A stretch of 64,000 nucleotides of DNA, taken from Paragorgia papillata. Lineage: Eukaryota > Cnidaria > Anthozoa > Scleralcyonacea > Coralliidae. Each line of letters opens with the position of its first letter. Positions within the stretch are counted from its first letter, which is position 1. Below are positions 33,787-46,215 of this stretch, piece by piece. The notes beneath the pieces were generated by a model. It worked only from the letters and a program-made list of their open reading frames with translations. It was not told where the DNA came from and searched no databases. Where the stretch lies: NCBI GenBank assembly GCA_035771165.1, contig JAWNZC010000105.1:284001-348000 (forward strand). Direction: 5' to 3'. The translations under genes were made by a program, and so were the position numbers.

Positions 33787-36700
33787 ATACATTACTTGCA
33801 GCAGTCGCCTATAATAGATTTTCAACAGAGCGAATTGGCAATTCTGCGGTGCGGTATAAACATTTATCCTCCAGCAAGAAAATTAGTGTTTGTTTATCGG
33901 CTTTTTAATATACAAGCGGGTTTTGTCACTCACAAGACACTACTTTTAACAATTAAATTACAATGTGTGATATCTAAGCATTTATGCGCTTAAATAATCA
34001 TGATGCAATAGTAGCAAATTAATTATTTTTAATATTATTAAGTATAATTTTTCATCTTATGACGAGTTTTATAAATTTGAACATATAGATATTTAGGTCA
34101 TATACTCGGCATTAATAGTATACTGTTGTAATTTCCTCTAGGAAAAAGATGCAGCAAAGCTTGACCAGAACCACTGGAGTTGTAATGATTGATGACCCAG
34201 ATATCAGCAAGCCATTCAGTGAATTTCTTCTTCAGGTCCAGGGAAGGCTTATGTCTGGGTCAAATAAAGAAGGAATGAGTTCACCTAGAGCTGCTGCTCT
34301 AATATCTACCAACTCTCCAGAACTAGCTAGGTATATTTGCAATGACTTTAATTGTACACTGAAAGACTGATATTTATAATTTCCATACAAGCACGTCATA
34401 TTTTTAAAACTATTGTTTTAACCTTTTGGGTAATGAATCGCGGAGCCGCGGTGGAGCTGATGGGGCCTATACGCAAGCCCTCAACTTTTTTTGCACAAAA
34501 AGATTTTTAAAACCGTGAAATATCAAAGGAGAACCCCTAACACCCTATTCTTACTCGCCAGTCCCACAACTTTTAAATCGCTGCACGGTAGTATTGAAGA
34601 TATTTGTCCTTATGTCAAATATCTGTATCAATAAAATCGGAAATAGTTTTGTATAACTATGTGTTCTATTAACGGATATCAAGTCAAAATTAACGTATTT
34701 ATTACTAAGTTAACATTTTTTTTATAATATTGTTTTATAATGTCATGTTTTTCAATAGGCTAGTGGGCAGAGTCATAAGGTTCAATTACACAGGACAGGT
34801 GGACGCGCTACCTTCGCATAATAGCCAAATGTTGTTGTCGGATTTCGTTCCATTCATGGAAAACAACAGAGTAAGTGTTAGAACAACCCTTCAACAATAA
34901 GCTGGTTATGTACAATACATTATTGCTATAGTGCATGGAGCGGTATACACATGCATAAATATAGGAAGAGGGGCGAGGATTTGCAAGGTTTGCAGGGGCG
35001 GATCTAGGAATTTTGATACCTTAATAAAAGTTGCTGTGGACCCATATTTCTAGGGGGTCTGGGGGCATGCTCCCCCCGGAAATTTTTTGAAATTTGGATC
35101 TCTGAAATGGCAATTCCTGCATTCTGACAGCACATTTCAGCAAAATTCCAAATGTTTTAAAACATGTTTCTAATGGGCATTTTATCATTTTCAAGATAAA
35201 TTGGACTTTGATATTTTCTTGTTATCTTAGAAACCTTGTGATAGTATGCAAGTGTGTAAGGCTAAGTTTTTTCAGGAATGAGGGTGGGGAAAATGGAAAT
35301 CCAATAAACAGTAGAGAGATATGTGGTCACATTCTTATATAAAAAAATTGGCTGTTTCGCTCTATGTCAAAGTTCGTCAGCATGCCTAGGAAACACCAGT
35401 TACATTGTTTCAGTCAGTGAATCCAACATGGACAGCCTGACCAACATACAAGTGAAGGTCTAGCTGAATTTAACATTCTGCATAACCCAGAGCAAGGTGG
35501 GCTACCTTCCATGGCTGTTGAGCCCCACCTACCCAGAGCTGTCTGGCTTTCAAATGCCTGATACCTGCCTTTTAAACCTCTTAACCCAAGCAGACAATGT
35601 CTGGTTAGGAGTCAGGAGAAGCTTTTGTTAATGACCATAATGGACATTACATGGACATAGACATAGACATAGAGGAGCTCAACTCTCTACATCATCCCGA
35701 TCATTCTAACCCCCATCTAATATGCCACTACCCATCCCCCTACTAACCCATGTTACTATGAGCTGTCTGGTTTTCAGGCATCAGCAACCCAAGTTCAATT
35801 CCTGTCCAGTGCAATTATCAGATTAAAATTTCATAATAGCCACATGTGAGAAGAATGCTTACTTGATGTATAACGATAATACATGATGGAAATTTGTAGA
35901 AATGTCATGTAGATATTTTATTGCTTAGCTTAATTTTGATCTGTTTCCCCAGGATTATATGTTTAAAAGTTATATGTTATTACTTAATGTATAATACTGT
36001 ATGTTATATATAATATAGACAATTAACTGACTTGTAATATGAACTGAGGACGAATGTATTATGTAAACTACTGTGGAAAGGCAATCTGACTCTGCATCAT
36101 GATTATGACATACTAGCGAGTATCTAGAATTGAAACACTACCTATAAAGTAGTGTTTATAGTACTACATGAAGCATTTAATAGCATTGGTTTATACCAGT
36201 GTGCTCAACGCAGATTATGCTAATATGGAACGGATATCAACAAGGGTTAGGGAAGTAACACGACAACAGACTAACATCGATATTGAATCCATATTGATGA
36301 ACTACTGTACCTATAAGCTTACCTTAGAGCGACATATGGATTACTCTAGCTTGTCCGCCTTCATGTGTTGTGGCAAATAGACCGTCTCACCACCGATGTC
36401 TTCCCAATCTTGGGGAAATGCTCTCTGGCCGCCAGTACTCGACAAGCACTGATTCTCGCAGACAAATCAACATACATTTGCCGCAAAAGAACATCATCGC
36501 TGTTTTTTAAAGCACACAACGCAATATCTAACAAGCTTGTAGAAGCCGTGAATCAATCGAACAGAATTAGACTGAACGAAGACCTTGCAGACCGCATTTT
36601 GCAGGCTTCCGGTAAGGCATACTTTCGACAAAAGCAATCAACTAATCAGATTCAACGATTTGCCTCGTTTTGGCCAATCACAATGGGTAAATCGGCCTAA

Positions 36701-39700
36701 ATCCTGCAAAAATCTAAACCAGTCAGCGCTCGCGATTTGGCTGTTTTGGACCAATGAGAATGGCTAAATCGGCCTAAATCCTGCAAGATTCTAAACCGGG
36801 ATTGGCTAAATCGGCCTAAATCCTGCAAAACACCTAAACCAGTCAGCGCTCGCAATTTATCTGGTTTGGACCAATCAGAATATCTAAATCGGCCCAAATC
36901 CTACAAAAGTCTAAGCCAGTCAGCCCTCGCAATTTTTCTTGTTTAGACCAATTAGTAAGTTAATATATGATGATATTTATAATTATTTCTTAACAATTTT
37001 CACCTTAGTCATCTGACTTATTTGACTGACGCTAAATCCACCCCTGGTTTGTGTGATTTAATCACATTAAAATTCGTCAGCACATTGTAGATGTGCTTCT
37101 GGACGTATTATCCAACAATCAGCTAAACAACTGATTCTTGTGATTTAGCATTTAGAAAAAAATTCTTTATATATAAATCATTTTGGCTATTGAAAAAATA
37201 GTCCGGCAGCATATGTCGTGAAATAAAGTTCCGTGGGAATTTCGTGAAGAAAGCAAGCGACTAGTCTGGATATGTTAAGGGGACCCTAAGGAACGTGAAG
37301 AATGTTGTTGGCAATTTTGTGACTTGCACCAACGGCCTCTATGGTGAGTTTAATAAGTGACGTATATGGCCCAGCATGGAAACGAGGCTGAGCAATAAAA
37401 CACGTTATAACCATCGTTAATGGAAACAAATCGTTACAAAAATTACTCGTACCTTATATTGAAGTTTATCTGACACAACTAAGTAACGTTTAGGTAAAAA
37501 AGCTTGTCACGTGACCATCACAGCATGAAAACGAGGCTGGACAATAAAATGCCTTATAGCTTATTTTGATTTGCGTAAAATCTACCCAAATCCACCCAAA
37601 TCAAAGAAATATGTGAGTGGTAGTTTAGAAGGCAAGGCCTCCGTCCGTAATACGGGTGGTCACGTTATTAGCATAGAAACGAAGCTAAGGTACGACCTTT
37701 GTCGAACCATTGTCATGTTCTTATTTACAGAAATTTAATTAAGCAAAGACCATCTCCTCATCCTCCATCCCCTCTCCTCTTCTTCCTCCTCATCGTCATC
37801 GTCGTCGTTGTCCTCATCATTGCTGTCGGTAACATTATGACAAGGAGTCATCTCCATTATCGTTGCAGCTGCAGAGACTAGAGGTCTGTGCAATTAAGTC
37901 CAGGATTGCGGCACTGTTATGTATTCGTGGAACATCTCTCCTTAACACAGCCGCACTTAACTAGATGGGTGACTGCATCAGGTGCTGGTTGTAGTCGTGT
38001 CATCACTGGAAGCCACTCATTTTTAACGAAGTAAGCACAATATTCAATATTTATTCGGCATACTGATTGTCAAAAAAAGTACAAATACACTAGACAATTT
38101 TAAAATCAAATAGAGATGTGAACTAAATAATACGGTATACATCAAATTAGAAAAACCTTTCTCCATTGTCCATCCATACTATAATTCGCTGGTGACGACA
38201 GCTCTGGATTCGGCACGGGCTTGTCATTGTTCCATACCATCGTCTGGTAATATGCTCGCAATATGGCCGGCCTCTTTCAATGCAGCTTAATTCCTTGAGA
38301 GGTAGTGAGTGTTGAGTGCTTTTCCGGAACAGCAACCACCTCATGAGATCTTTTACCTTAACAATGCTTTTGTGTTTGGCTAGTACAGTTCAATGCAGAC
38401 AAGCTTCTCAATTGTGGTAACAGCCCGTGGTATAGGGTGCGCGGTTGTACACAGGCCTTGAAGTGCGCTCACGATATATATTCATCCGCCTTGATGAACG
38501 CTTTCCAACAGGCCAGCTTCCCTTTACCTGCGAAACTTTCGGTATTATCGGTTCTACTCCAGGCATGAAACCCAGGAAGCGCTGCAGTTCTAGCGGGACA
38601 AAGTAGTATTCTTGATCTCGACCATTGTCATTGGTACTGTTCTCATCTAGCTCAATTATTTCACCGCGAGCGATGAAGTGCGACTTATTTTTAACTGGTT
38701 AGTTAGTTGGATACACCTTGGAGTGGATATCGAAGTGGAATGCATGTGGTAGTGGACAGTGGGCTGCGTGGAATGCGCGTAGTAGTGGGCAGCCAATGTA
38801 AAGCAACTCACAAAGATATGACATAACTTGAAAGCAACCAGGAGGCAGATACGAAGCTGTTGCAGCATACTGTTGATGCTACAAGCCTCGGGACCATGGA
38901 TATCAACATCATATCACCAGACCCAAACCAGACCCCAACGTCTTTGTGCCGTCTCTCAGGCGATTCCCAGAGCTGTGTGAGAACACATCCTTTGTGACCC
39001 GAGAGGGCAGCGCCATCGCAAGATACTGCTTAGGCCTAAGTAACGTTCGCTACCTTGGACCTGCTAGAACTACAGTACTTCCTGGGTTTCATGCCTGGAG
39101 TAGAGCCGATAATACAGGAAGTGTCGCAGGTAAAGGGAAGCTGGCATGTTGGAAAGCGTTCCTGAAGGCTCGAATGAAGATATCGTCACCTAGGCGCGTA
39201 GAGTTTTGTTTTTGTCCAGGGGGACTGAAGTGTTGAACAGGGCCTTTTTAAGAGGTTTCCCATGGGGGGCATTTACAAAAAGGGACTCTTCTAGGTGGGT
39301 CCGGGGGCATGGCTCCCCGGAAATTTTTGAAATTTAGAGTCTTGGAAATGCCATTTCCTGCATTCTGGGGGCTGATTTTTAAAAACACTGAAGGTCGTGA
39401 AATGTCATAAAAACTAGTTAAAATACAACACATTTCTACAATTTTTCGATGTTGTATTTACTGGGTTGACTTATCACTGTATATGGGTGCTTTTGGCTGA
39501 CAGGAATGAGACTGTAACAGTTACTTTAGCCTAACGAGTAACCTATAATTTGTGAATGGTGATTGATGAGTCAGTTGCTGCAAATTTCTGGGGGAGCTCA
39601 GCCCCCCATTAAGATTTCTCGGGGGGCTAAAGTCCCTCAGTCCCTCCCCCCATACTCTACGCCTATCATTATTCAAGGACTGTTAGCGCAATTGAGATGC

Positions 39701-42410
39701 TTGTCTGCCAACTGTACCAGCCAAAGACACGCATTGTTAAGGTGAAAGATTTTAGGTGGTTGCTGTTCCGGAAAAAGCAAGCCCAGACTACCTCCCATAG
39801 AAGCTGCATTGAAAGAGAGGCCATATTGCAAGCACATTACCAGACGATGATATGGAACAATGACAAGGACACAAGGTACCGAATCCAGAGCTGCAGTCAC
39901 CAGCGAATTATGGAAGGTCAATGGAGAAAGGTGATTTGTGTTTTGATCTACACCCGTATAGTATTATTTAGTTTACATCTTTATTTGATTCTAGAATTGT
40001 CTAGTGTATTGTTTTTTGACAATCACTATGGCAAATAAAATTGAATATTGTGCTTATTTCATTAAAGATGAATGGCTTCCATTGATGACACGACTGCAAC
40101 CAGCACCTTATGCAGTCATCCATCTAGTTAAGTGCGGGCTGTGTTAAGGAGAGGTGTTCCACGAATAGATGACAGTGTCGCAAGTCTGGACTTAAGTGGA
40201 GATGACACCTGTCATAATGTTGCCGACAGCAATGATGAAGACAACGACGAGTCTTCTTCTCAAGAACATGTCAATGGTTCGACAAAAATCGTACCTTAGG
40301 TTCGTTCCCATGCTAATAACGTGACCACCCGTATCACGGACGAGGCCTGGTAAACTACCACTCGCATATTTATTAGCCTCATTTCCAAGCTGTCATAGTC
40401 ACATGACTAGCTTTATTACTTAAATGTTATGTAGCCGTAAAATACTTATGGCTGCCTTGCGAAAATGCTGACTTGAATCAACAAGTAAACAATATGCAAG
40501 AACTATGCTCTACGTCTCTAGTGCTTTTATGCATTGGTCGACGACAGTTAAATCTTGTTTAGATTTAAGCATAGTTAATAGAAACATGGTTTGGAAGCTC
40601 AACAAAAGTCATTGTTTTATGTTTTTGTTCAGGTTTATGGAAATTTGTGCACTTTCATGGTTACTGAACATATTGTGTTTTCTGTATAATGAAGCAATCA
40701 TCCAATAGCTACCGTGGGGTTCAATCACTCAACCGTACTGTTGAAATATTAATAAACCTAAAACAAAAGATTTGTGCACATTCATGTACCTTTCAACATG
40801 AATCGTAGCTTGATTGTTAACCGCTTCGAAGTTTGCCGGGTTTCCAAACCATTTTCTATTAACTATGACTTAAGTATATATCTAGCGCTCATATGGTAGC
40901 CTAGCGAGGAGAAATTATTAATAAAATTAGCTTGTTTGATGATCCATGACAAGACATCAGCCATAAAAAATCACAGTTTTTCGTATTGGACATGTTTGTT
41001 TGCTTCAAAATCAATCATTTAATAAAACAATTTCGATTTATATTCCAATTAACAATAAAATCTTCAACTATCCTTAAATCTCATAAAAAATAACTTACTT
41101 TTTACCTCCTAAATCACCGTTTTTGCAATTGGCCCATATAGTGGTTGATTTGCTAAGTCAACTGATTGCATAATTGGAACTATGGAAGTAAGAAATTTAC
41201 ATAATTTTAAATATGCATTGTAGATGCGGATATCAATTGGTAAACCCGGTTTCAGCAAAGAGGCAATCGATTATTTTTGTAAAGAAATAATGCAGGAGCA
41301 TGTAACAGGGCCTTCCACAAGAGACAAGTTGGAAGATTGCATTGTTCGAAAAATCAACGCTGGAAAAGATCCTGTAAGTTTTTTATTCCTTTTAACCGTT
41401 AAGTTGTTTATTATATATATACAACCCCCTCCATTAAAGTTTAAGAACACACAAGCAACTATCCTACAGATCATAAAGCGTCGTCTGTTTGTGTAGAACT
41501 GCGCTGTACTTTTGTTTTATTTTAAGGTGTTAACATGGTTGAACCCAACAGTTTCAATCAAAGATGTTGATGGGAAGAAAGTGCCAGCTTTTTCTATTGC
41601 TCAGAGCACACTTGACAAATTCTCGTGCGTATCACACACTAAGTATATTAATGAGAAACTACGATACAGCTACTTAAAGTCTATATAATTTACATGCATA
41701 ATGTCAAAAATTACAAAATTAGTCATAGGCATTAATTTTCTAAATTAGTTTGCTAATAAAATGGTTTGTTGTTAGACAGAGGTCATTTAGAAAAACTCGC
41801 GTTTGTGGGATTTAAAACACTCGGCTATCGCCACGTTTCGAGTAAACATTAAATAAAATATTCGCATACAATCTCTGATTTTACTAAGACAAAAGCGCTG
41901 AAAACGCAACGTCTCTGTACCGTATATGCATCGTACGGTACGGTATGTATTTGAAGTGGATAACGGCCTTAAGTCACAATTATATTACACGTGTTCTTTA
42001 TGGGCGCAAATTATTCAAGAAATATAAAACATGAGAATCTATGCATGTTTATTTCATAAAAACCTAATAACCTTTGTGGGTGCTGATATTAGTTCTGTTC
42101 GAGAGCTACGGTGTGGTTAAAGTGTAAAACGGCCTTTTTTGGCCCAATTGACGCATACATTAATTAAATAAATGCATTAAAATGTATTATGAGTTAGCAA
42201 CTAAAAAACTGCTATATTTTCAGGAAATTAAAGAAGAGAATAGCAGCCAGGTAGAAGATCCATCGCCCATTGGAATATACTTTTGCAATGGTAAACAGGG
42301 TACCGGCAGTCTGTCAGATTTGACCAAAAGAAACAGCACATACCAAGTTAGGACCTACCGATGGCCTTTTAAAAATTTACGGTCCTACACTAGACATCTA
42401 ATATTTTATG
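32141..42410 (+). CDS. Multi-exon gene, predicted P-loop-type ATPase, partial
   Basis: Ten candidate exons with GT-AG borders: 32141-32375, 32887-33011, 33154-33266, 33416-33568, 33802 to about 33919, 34142-34330, 34759-34870, then after a 6.3-kb intron 41224-41373, 41527-41634 and 42224-42410. The exon at 34142 reads GVVMIDDPDISKPFSEF and later AALISTNSPELAR: hydrophobic residues plus DD as in Walker B, and a sensor-1-like ISTN. This is the layout of AAA+/SF3-like ATPases, but I find no clear Walker A, and the exon at 33802 has a weak donor. The last exon reads GIYFCNGKQGTGSL. A possible further exon at about 42560 (CGVCDDLPQ) runs into the RecQ fragment. The family is unknown to me; it may be a host gene or a transposon-borne helicase/ATPase. 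Confidence 0.5.
33055..33126. repeat. GGAT-type microsatellite
   Basis: Interrupted (ATGG)n/(ATTG)n runs in an intron of the ATPase-like gene. Confidence 0.85.
33727..33791. repeat. (TA)n microsatellite
   Basis: Almost pure TA dinucleotides just before the exon at 33802; it generates meaningless Tyr/Ile open frames. Confidence 0.95.
35030..35130 (+). repeat. Dispersed repeat, copy a
   Basis: Shares GGGGGCATG, CTCCCC and GGAAATTTTTTGAAATTTGG followed by TTCCTGCATTCTG with 39290-39385, same orientation. Confidence 0.75.
36680..36955. repeat. Tandem repeat, units of about 40-85 bp
   Basis: The phrase AAATCGGCCTAAATCCTGCA recurs at about 36690, 36766, 36808 and (diverged) 36885. It is followed by CTAAACCAGTCAGCGCTCGC in most copies and then TTTGGACCAAT. 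Four or so units, one shortened. Confidence 0.85.
38147..38590 (-). pseudogene. Left-arm remnant of the repeated gene family
   Basis: Minus-strand frame with RWLLFRKS, a CIERG block and KMDNGE-like end, plus an upstream piece equivalent to the right arm's LPGFHAW region (38590-38440). It carries frameshifts and stops. Coding similarity to the right arm shows both derive from one gene. Confidence 0.5.
38946..40260 (+). pseudogene. Right-arm remnant of the repeated gene family
   Basis: Three coding patches on the plus strand. 38946-39190 has VLPGFHAWSRADNTG followed by KGKLACWKAF, which recalls the FHAFTGCD-like motif of an uncharacterised metazoan family. 39690-39930 has CQLYQP, FRWLLFRKKQA, AHYQTMIWNND. 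40070-40140 has TRLQPAPYAVIHLVKCG, normally followed by a Cys-rich domain in this family, which is lost here. A dispersed repeat (39290-39385) separates the first two patches. I recall many copies of this family in cnidarian genomes; its function is unknown to me. Confidence 0.55.
39290..39385 (+). repeat. Dispersed repeat, copy b
   Basis: Second copy of the GGGGGCATG / GGAAATTTTTGAAATTTAG repeat seen at 35030-35130. Confidence 0.75.
40441..41223. other. Right part of the large intron
   Basis: A/T-rich, no supported gene; short frames only. Confidence 0.4.
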
Positions 42411-42599
42411 GTGAGTATTTATTCCTGTGTCAATATGTTCACAGAAGATTAATGACTGTAAAGTCTATTGTATACGATACTTTATTGTATTATTAAAAAA
42501 ATAATATCATTAACACTGCCATGGAAGTAACTTATACACTGATTTTTTTTTATTTATAAGCTTGTGGAGTGTGTGACGATCTTCCTCAAGTACCAGAAG

Positions 42600-42946
42600 A
42601 TGAACCGTCAATTCAAACAAATACTCCTCTAATGTCTGATCTGGATGAACTTGATGGAAGTCAGATCCCCACATGTCGATACAATGACACTCATCAATCA
42701 CAATGTACTTAATAGTGCCTTTTGATTTCATCTTTGAAAATACTTGCAACATATCAGGCGATGTAGCACTCTCTGGTGTCATAAAAAGAAAGTTGTATGG
42801 TGGTGAATCCGATAGAATGTTATGTACAATAACATCTCTGTCATGTTGGGGCACTGATGAATTAATGTAACCCTTTGACCTCAGATACTGCACTTGATCA
42901 TGCATCAGTGAAAGCAAAGGACAGATCACGACTGTAACACCACCAG
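42600..42946 (-). pseudogene. RecQ-like DNA helicase fragment
   Basis: Minus strand with VTVVICPLLSLMHDQVQYL (motif Ia region), FMTPESATS and YIVIDECHCIDMWGSDFH (Walker B DECH box and the following aromatic-rich loop start). These are RecQ-family helicase blocks in the right order. Walker A, motifs III-VI and the RQC domain are absent, so this is a fragment of about 100-115 codons. Its upstream end near 42946 touches the first homologous base of the DDE-core gene copy 2, and its other end meets a possible plus-strand exon of the ATPase-like gene. It marks a rearrangement junction. Confidence 0.65.
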
Positions 42947-45900
42947 ATGCAATGTTAACTTTAGCCGAGCACATCATAAAAAATGGGCCATTGGTAGCAA
43001 CTCAAGATCTGGCAAATATATATAAAGAAACGAAAGGGTTAAAAGTTTCTGCCCATTTAGAGTCTTCTAGGTGACTTGAAATTATGTTGAAACATTTAAA
43101 CGTCGCCCAAATATATCTCAATGGCAAAGGATATATAATTGAAAATCGTGGGAAAGAAGCCCTGGAGTTAATAAACTCTGTCCAAAACATCGAGAGAATG
43201 GACCCAACCATAATTAATGAAGAAGTTGAACAGGCTATAGGCAGCGATTGTGACATGTCGCAATATCTTGACAGTAAGCGGGACAGAGATACGTTGAAAG
43301 CCGTTTTGACGAGAATTACAAGTGTTAACTTCATGTCAAAGTTGGCGAACGTTCAAGACAAAAGAAGTTTTGAACGTTCACAACATCAAGTAGCTCCCAA
43401 CTTGCAGTTATTTGACGAAATGAAGAAATTAATTGACCAGACTAACGACTCTTCTCTAACGGGTGAAGCTGAAAGAAGAAAGAAACACAGGATGCTTCAA
43501 AAGATGAAACTGGAAAAACTCCGTCATGTTTTTAAAGGTAGTGGAAGACTTTTAAAATCTGAAGAATTTCCAGATCTTGCTGGTATACTAGAATTTGTTT
43601 TTGGTGATGAAGATCGCATTGATAGAGCAGGGGGTGGTTTAGAAAGTCATCCAAGACTGACTGACACCGTGCTTTATCGTGCTGCAGACAGCAACACCAT
43701 TATGAAACATGCAAGGGAAACAATTTTGGCATTGGCTCTGGAAGGGTTCAATATTAGTCTTTCCTCTTGTTTTAATTATGCACAAAATTATAAAGAAGGC
43801 ACGTATCAAGCAAAGCAACATCATTCTGGTAGAGGCATTAATGCTTGTCTTTCCCTTCACAAACCTCCGCGTATTGGAGTTGAGCAATTTATTGTCAATC
43901 TACAATGGTCAACTCATAATGTCAATCTTTCGATGGATTACGCCTATTTACGTTCCCATAATGTAATGATGGACTCGAAAGATGCAAAAGCGAAAGTTCA
44001 TGCAGATGTATCACCCATCCAGAAACCAGGTAGCCTGCGTAGCAGGCCCTTTGGGGAGGCGAGATGAAAGAAGGGCCTGTCGGCGTCTATTGTGTTTTTT
44101 CACAGCAAACGCAATCCAGTGGAACGCATTCATACTGTTTCGAAGCACGCGTTGTCCAACGAAGTATTTTCAAGTACCGCTGTACATAAAAATATACAAC
44201 ATTGGAGATCAGCGGCATTTCGAAAACATGGAACACATGGCTACATAAGTGAAAACCTGTTTGGCGCAGACGGAGTACGGTGGAAGGTCAACCGTTGTTC
44301 AGCGTGGGATTGGAACTGAGGAAAATTTTGTGTTTAATGACAAAGATCAACTTACAACTTTCCTTGTCAAGAGTAAGTGTCGAGAAAATGAAGACAGTAC
44401 CAGCTACAGTATCACTCAGTAAATAACGACTTGTGGAAAGAGACAGCAACAATTTGGAATCTAGATGAAAATTTTGTGGGAAGCTACAAGGATTACCAAA
44501 TACTACAAAACACACTGGATGAAGAAGCAGAACGAACTTGTTGGGAAGACAAGTATTCTACAACAATTTTTAACCCAGACGTTCAGCAAGAAGACAAGAA
44601 CATTTTCACAAAACAACCAATCCCTGACTATGTAAGATGGCTAATGACAGGAGGCGAATTACATTACATACCACTTGAAAAGGTTCAAGTGTCCAAGTTC
44701 CGCACATTGCATTTCTTAGTTGGTGTACTGAAGATGAAGTGAAACGATTTTTTGTGGAATTTAAGGAAAAACTGAAGTTCGAGAATGACAAGGAACGGGA
44801 ATACTGGTGTCAACAAGAACTCTACAAAACTGAAGACACGGCAGCGTTGAAACTTCGATGCCGAAAAAACGGTATTAAAACAGAAGGGGAAAAGCATGAA
44901 TTAGTGAAGTGTTTGGTGAAAAAACTAGGCCTCGAAGTTCCACCACCACTTGAAAAATATGATGGACAAATCTGCTCCCATCGTCTATAACAGAAATTTC
45001 AAAGAAATCAGTGTTTCTGCGACGAGAGATTCTGCGATTCCACAACAAACTGGACTGTGGAACAACGGACGAGCTTGCGCTTAGGGTAGGCATGGTAATA
45101 GCAGGCGAAGGTCACCTTTATTTTCATAAGGAACTTCAAGCCATACAAAACTTAATTACTGCTACAAGGACGTTGATTATTACACAAAAACAAAATTATT
45201 TAGAAGATCCAAAGGTCATTCATAAAAGAAGAAAATTCCTAACTCCGTCCAGCCCCACTCTCAGCACGTCACGTCCCAGAGACAACGCTTCCGTTTTTAA
45301 TAAGCGTAAAAAAGCATTCATTGATGTTCCTGACAAAATAACTATTGAAACGCTTGAAGAATTCTTAGATCCTTTGGAAACAGAAATTGGGCTCTATCGT
45401 ACGGATCGCTTGAAAGCAAAGCTGGCAGCTATAAGATTGGTAAGCGCCAAGATACTTGCCTTATGGGGTAAAGACGTGATTGGTTATACTGGATGGAAAA
45501 CTGGTAAGTAAATACGATAAAGCATGATGTATGTATATTTATATTCTTTTGAATCATGTTTTACATCAGACTATTATATTAATAATTTACTTGAAACTTA
45601 GAACTGGTTGGTCACTCAGTAGACATAGTACACATTGTCTGAATTGGAATTCTACATCCTAAGTGTTACAATGAGAAAAATAAATGATTGAGGAAATTTG
45701 TCAAATTGGTGTCATGATAGAAATGAATTGGTCAAGAGAGGACCACATTGATACAGACTGGCCTGCTGGTGAGATTAAACTACTGAATACACTTATACAT
45801 AAGTGTGAATATTCTTATGCAACGTTAAATTATTTGTGCTAATAACATGCATACATCATGCTATAACAGATTTCCATAGAAATGTTAAATGCAATGACAC

Positions 45901-46157
45901 AATCATACCATTACAACAGTGAAAGTTTAAAAATAGGTTGTCACTTTGCATGGTCATTATTTTTTTACACTTTATGGTGTGGAAACTTTATGGTGTGAAA
46001 GAAATCTGTGTGTATAAATTAATTTTTATATATCTTTAAAGGTTGCAATGAAGCAGAGGTACAGTCGTTGGACCTTGATGATGATGAAGTTGACATTGTA
46101 TTTTTGGAAGAACCTGAATGCACATATACAATTTCTGTTCAATTGAAATTCGGTTGA
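42947..46157 (+). pseudogene. DDE-core / SAP gene, copy 2, 5'-truncated and internally deleted
   Basis: Homologous to 4380-9882. It begins at an AEHIIKNG block, has one early stop near 43072, then an intact frame of about 315 codons (43084-44030) through MMDSKDAKAKVHADVSP. At 44031-44100 a MITE-like sequence replaces about 420 bp of copy 1, removing the DNGPSE region, so the catalytic core is destroyed; SKRNPVERIH follows. Later frames (44130-44742, 44739-44990, 45011-45511) carry the YVRW block and both SAP-like motifs. Then come a GTAAGT donor, an exon at about 45680-45778, and a terminal exon 46042-46157 ending LKFG-stop. Several frameshifts. This copy supplies the 3' gene end that copy 1 lacks. 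Confidence 0.65.
44031..44100. repeat. TAGCCTGCG-family MITE fragment at a deletion junction
   Basis: Starts TAGCCTGCGTAGCAGGCCCT and contains the imperfect inverse AGGGCCTGTCGGC. It sits exactly where copy 2 lost about 420 bp relative to copy 1. Confidence 0.65.
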
Positions 46158-46215
46158 ATTAACCTTACTTGCCAAGGCCATGATTTTTGCTGTCATATAT
46201 ATAAACGTCATTTAA

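Larger units (their letters stand above)
34871..37489. other. Large intron of the ATPase-like gene, left part
   Basis: Holds a dispersed-repeat fragment at about 35030-35130, a stretch at 35380-35870 with partly duplicated AGAGCTGTCTGG phrases, open frames at 36168-36700 without recognised motifs, and the tandem array at 36680-36955. Confidence 0.5.
37490..40440. mobile_element. Three-kilobase inverted pair of a repeated gene family
   Basis: Left arm (about 37490-38590) and right arm (about 39040-40440) are diverged inverse copies over roughly 1.1-1.4 kb. Examples: ACGGGTGGTCACGTTATTAG at about 37655 and its inverse at about 40310; GGAACATCTCTCCTTAACAC at about 37930 and its inverse near 40150. 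Both arms carry remnants of the same protein family in opposite directions. Either two insertions in opposite orientation or one inverted-duplicate element; no clean target duplication found. Confidence 0.7.

Noticed and set aside
33717..33993. Open frames of alternating Tyr and Ile
   Set aside because: Produced by the (TA)n microsatellite; only the sequence after 33802 looks like an exon.
35380..35870. Possible SINE with tRNA-like box B (AAGTTCAATTCC)
   Set aside because: No convincing box A or tRNA fold, and no tail or target duplication.
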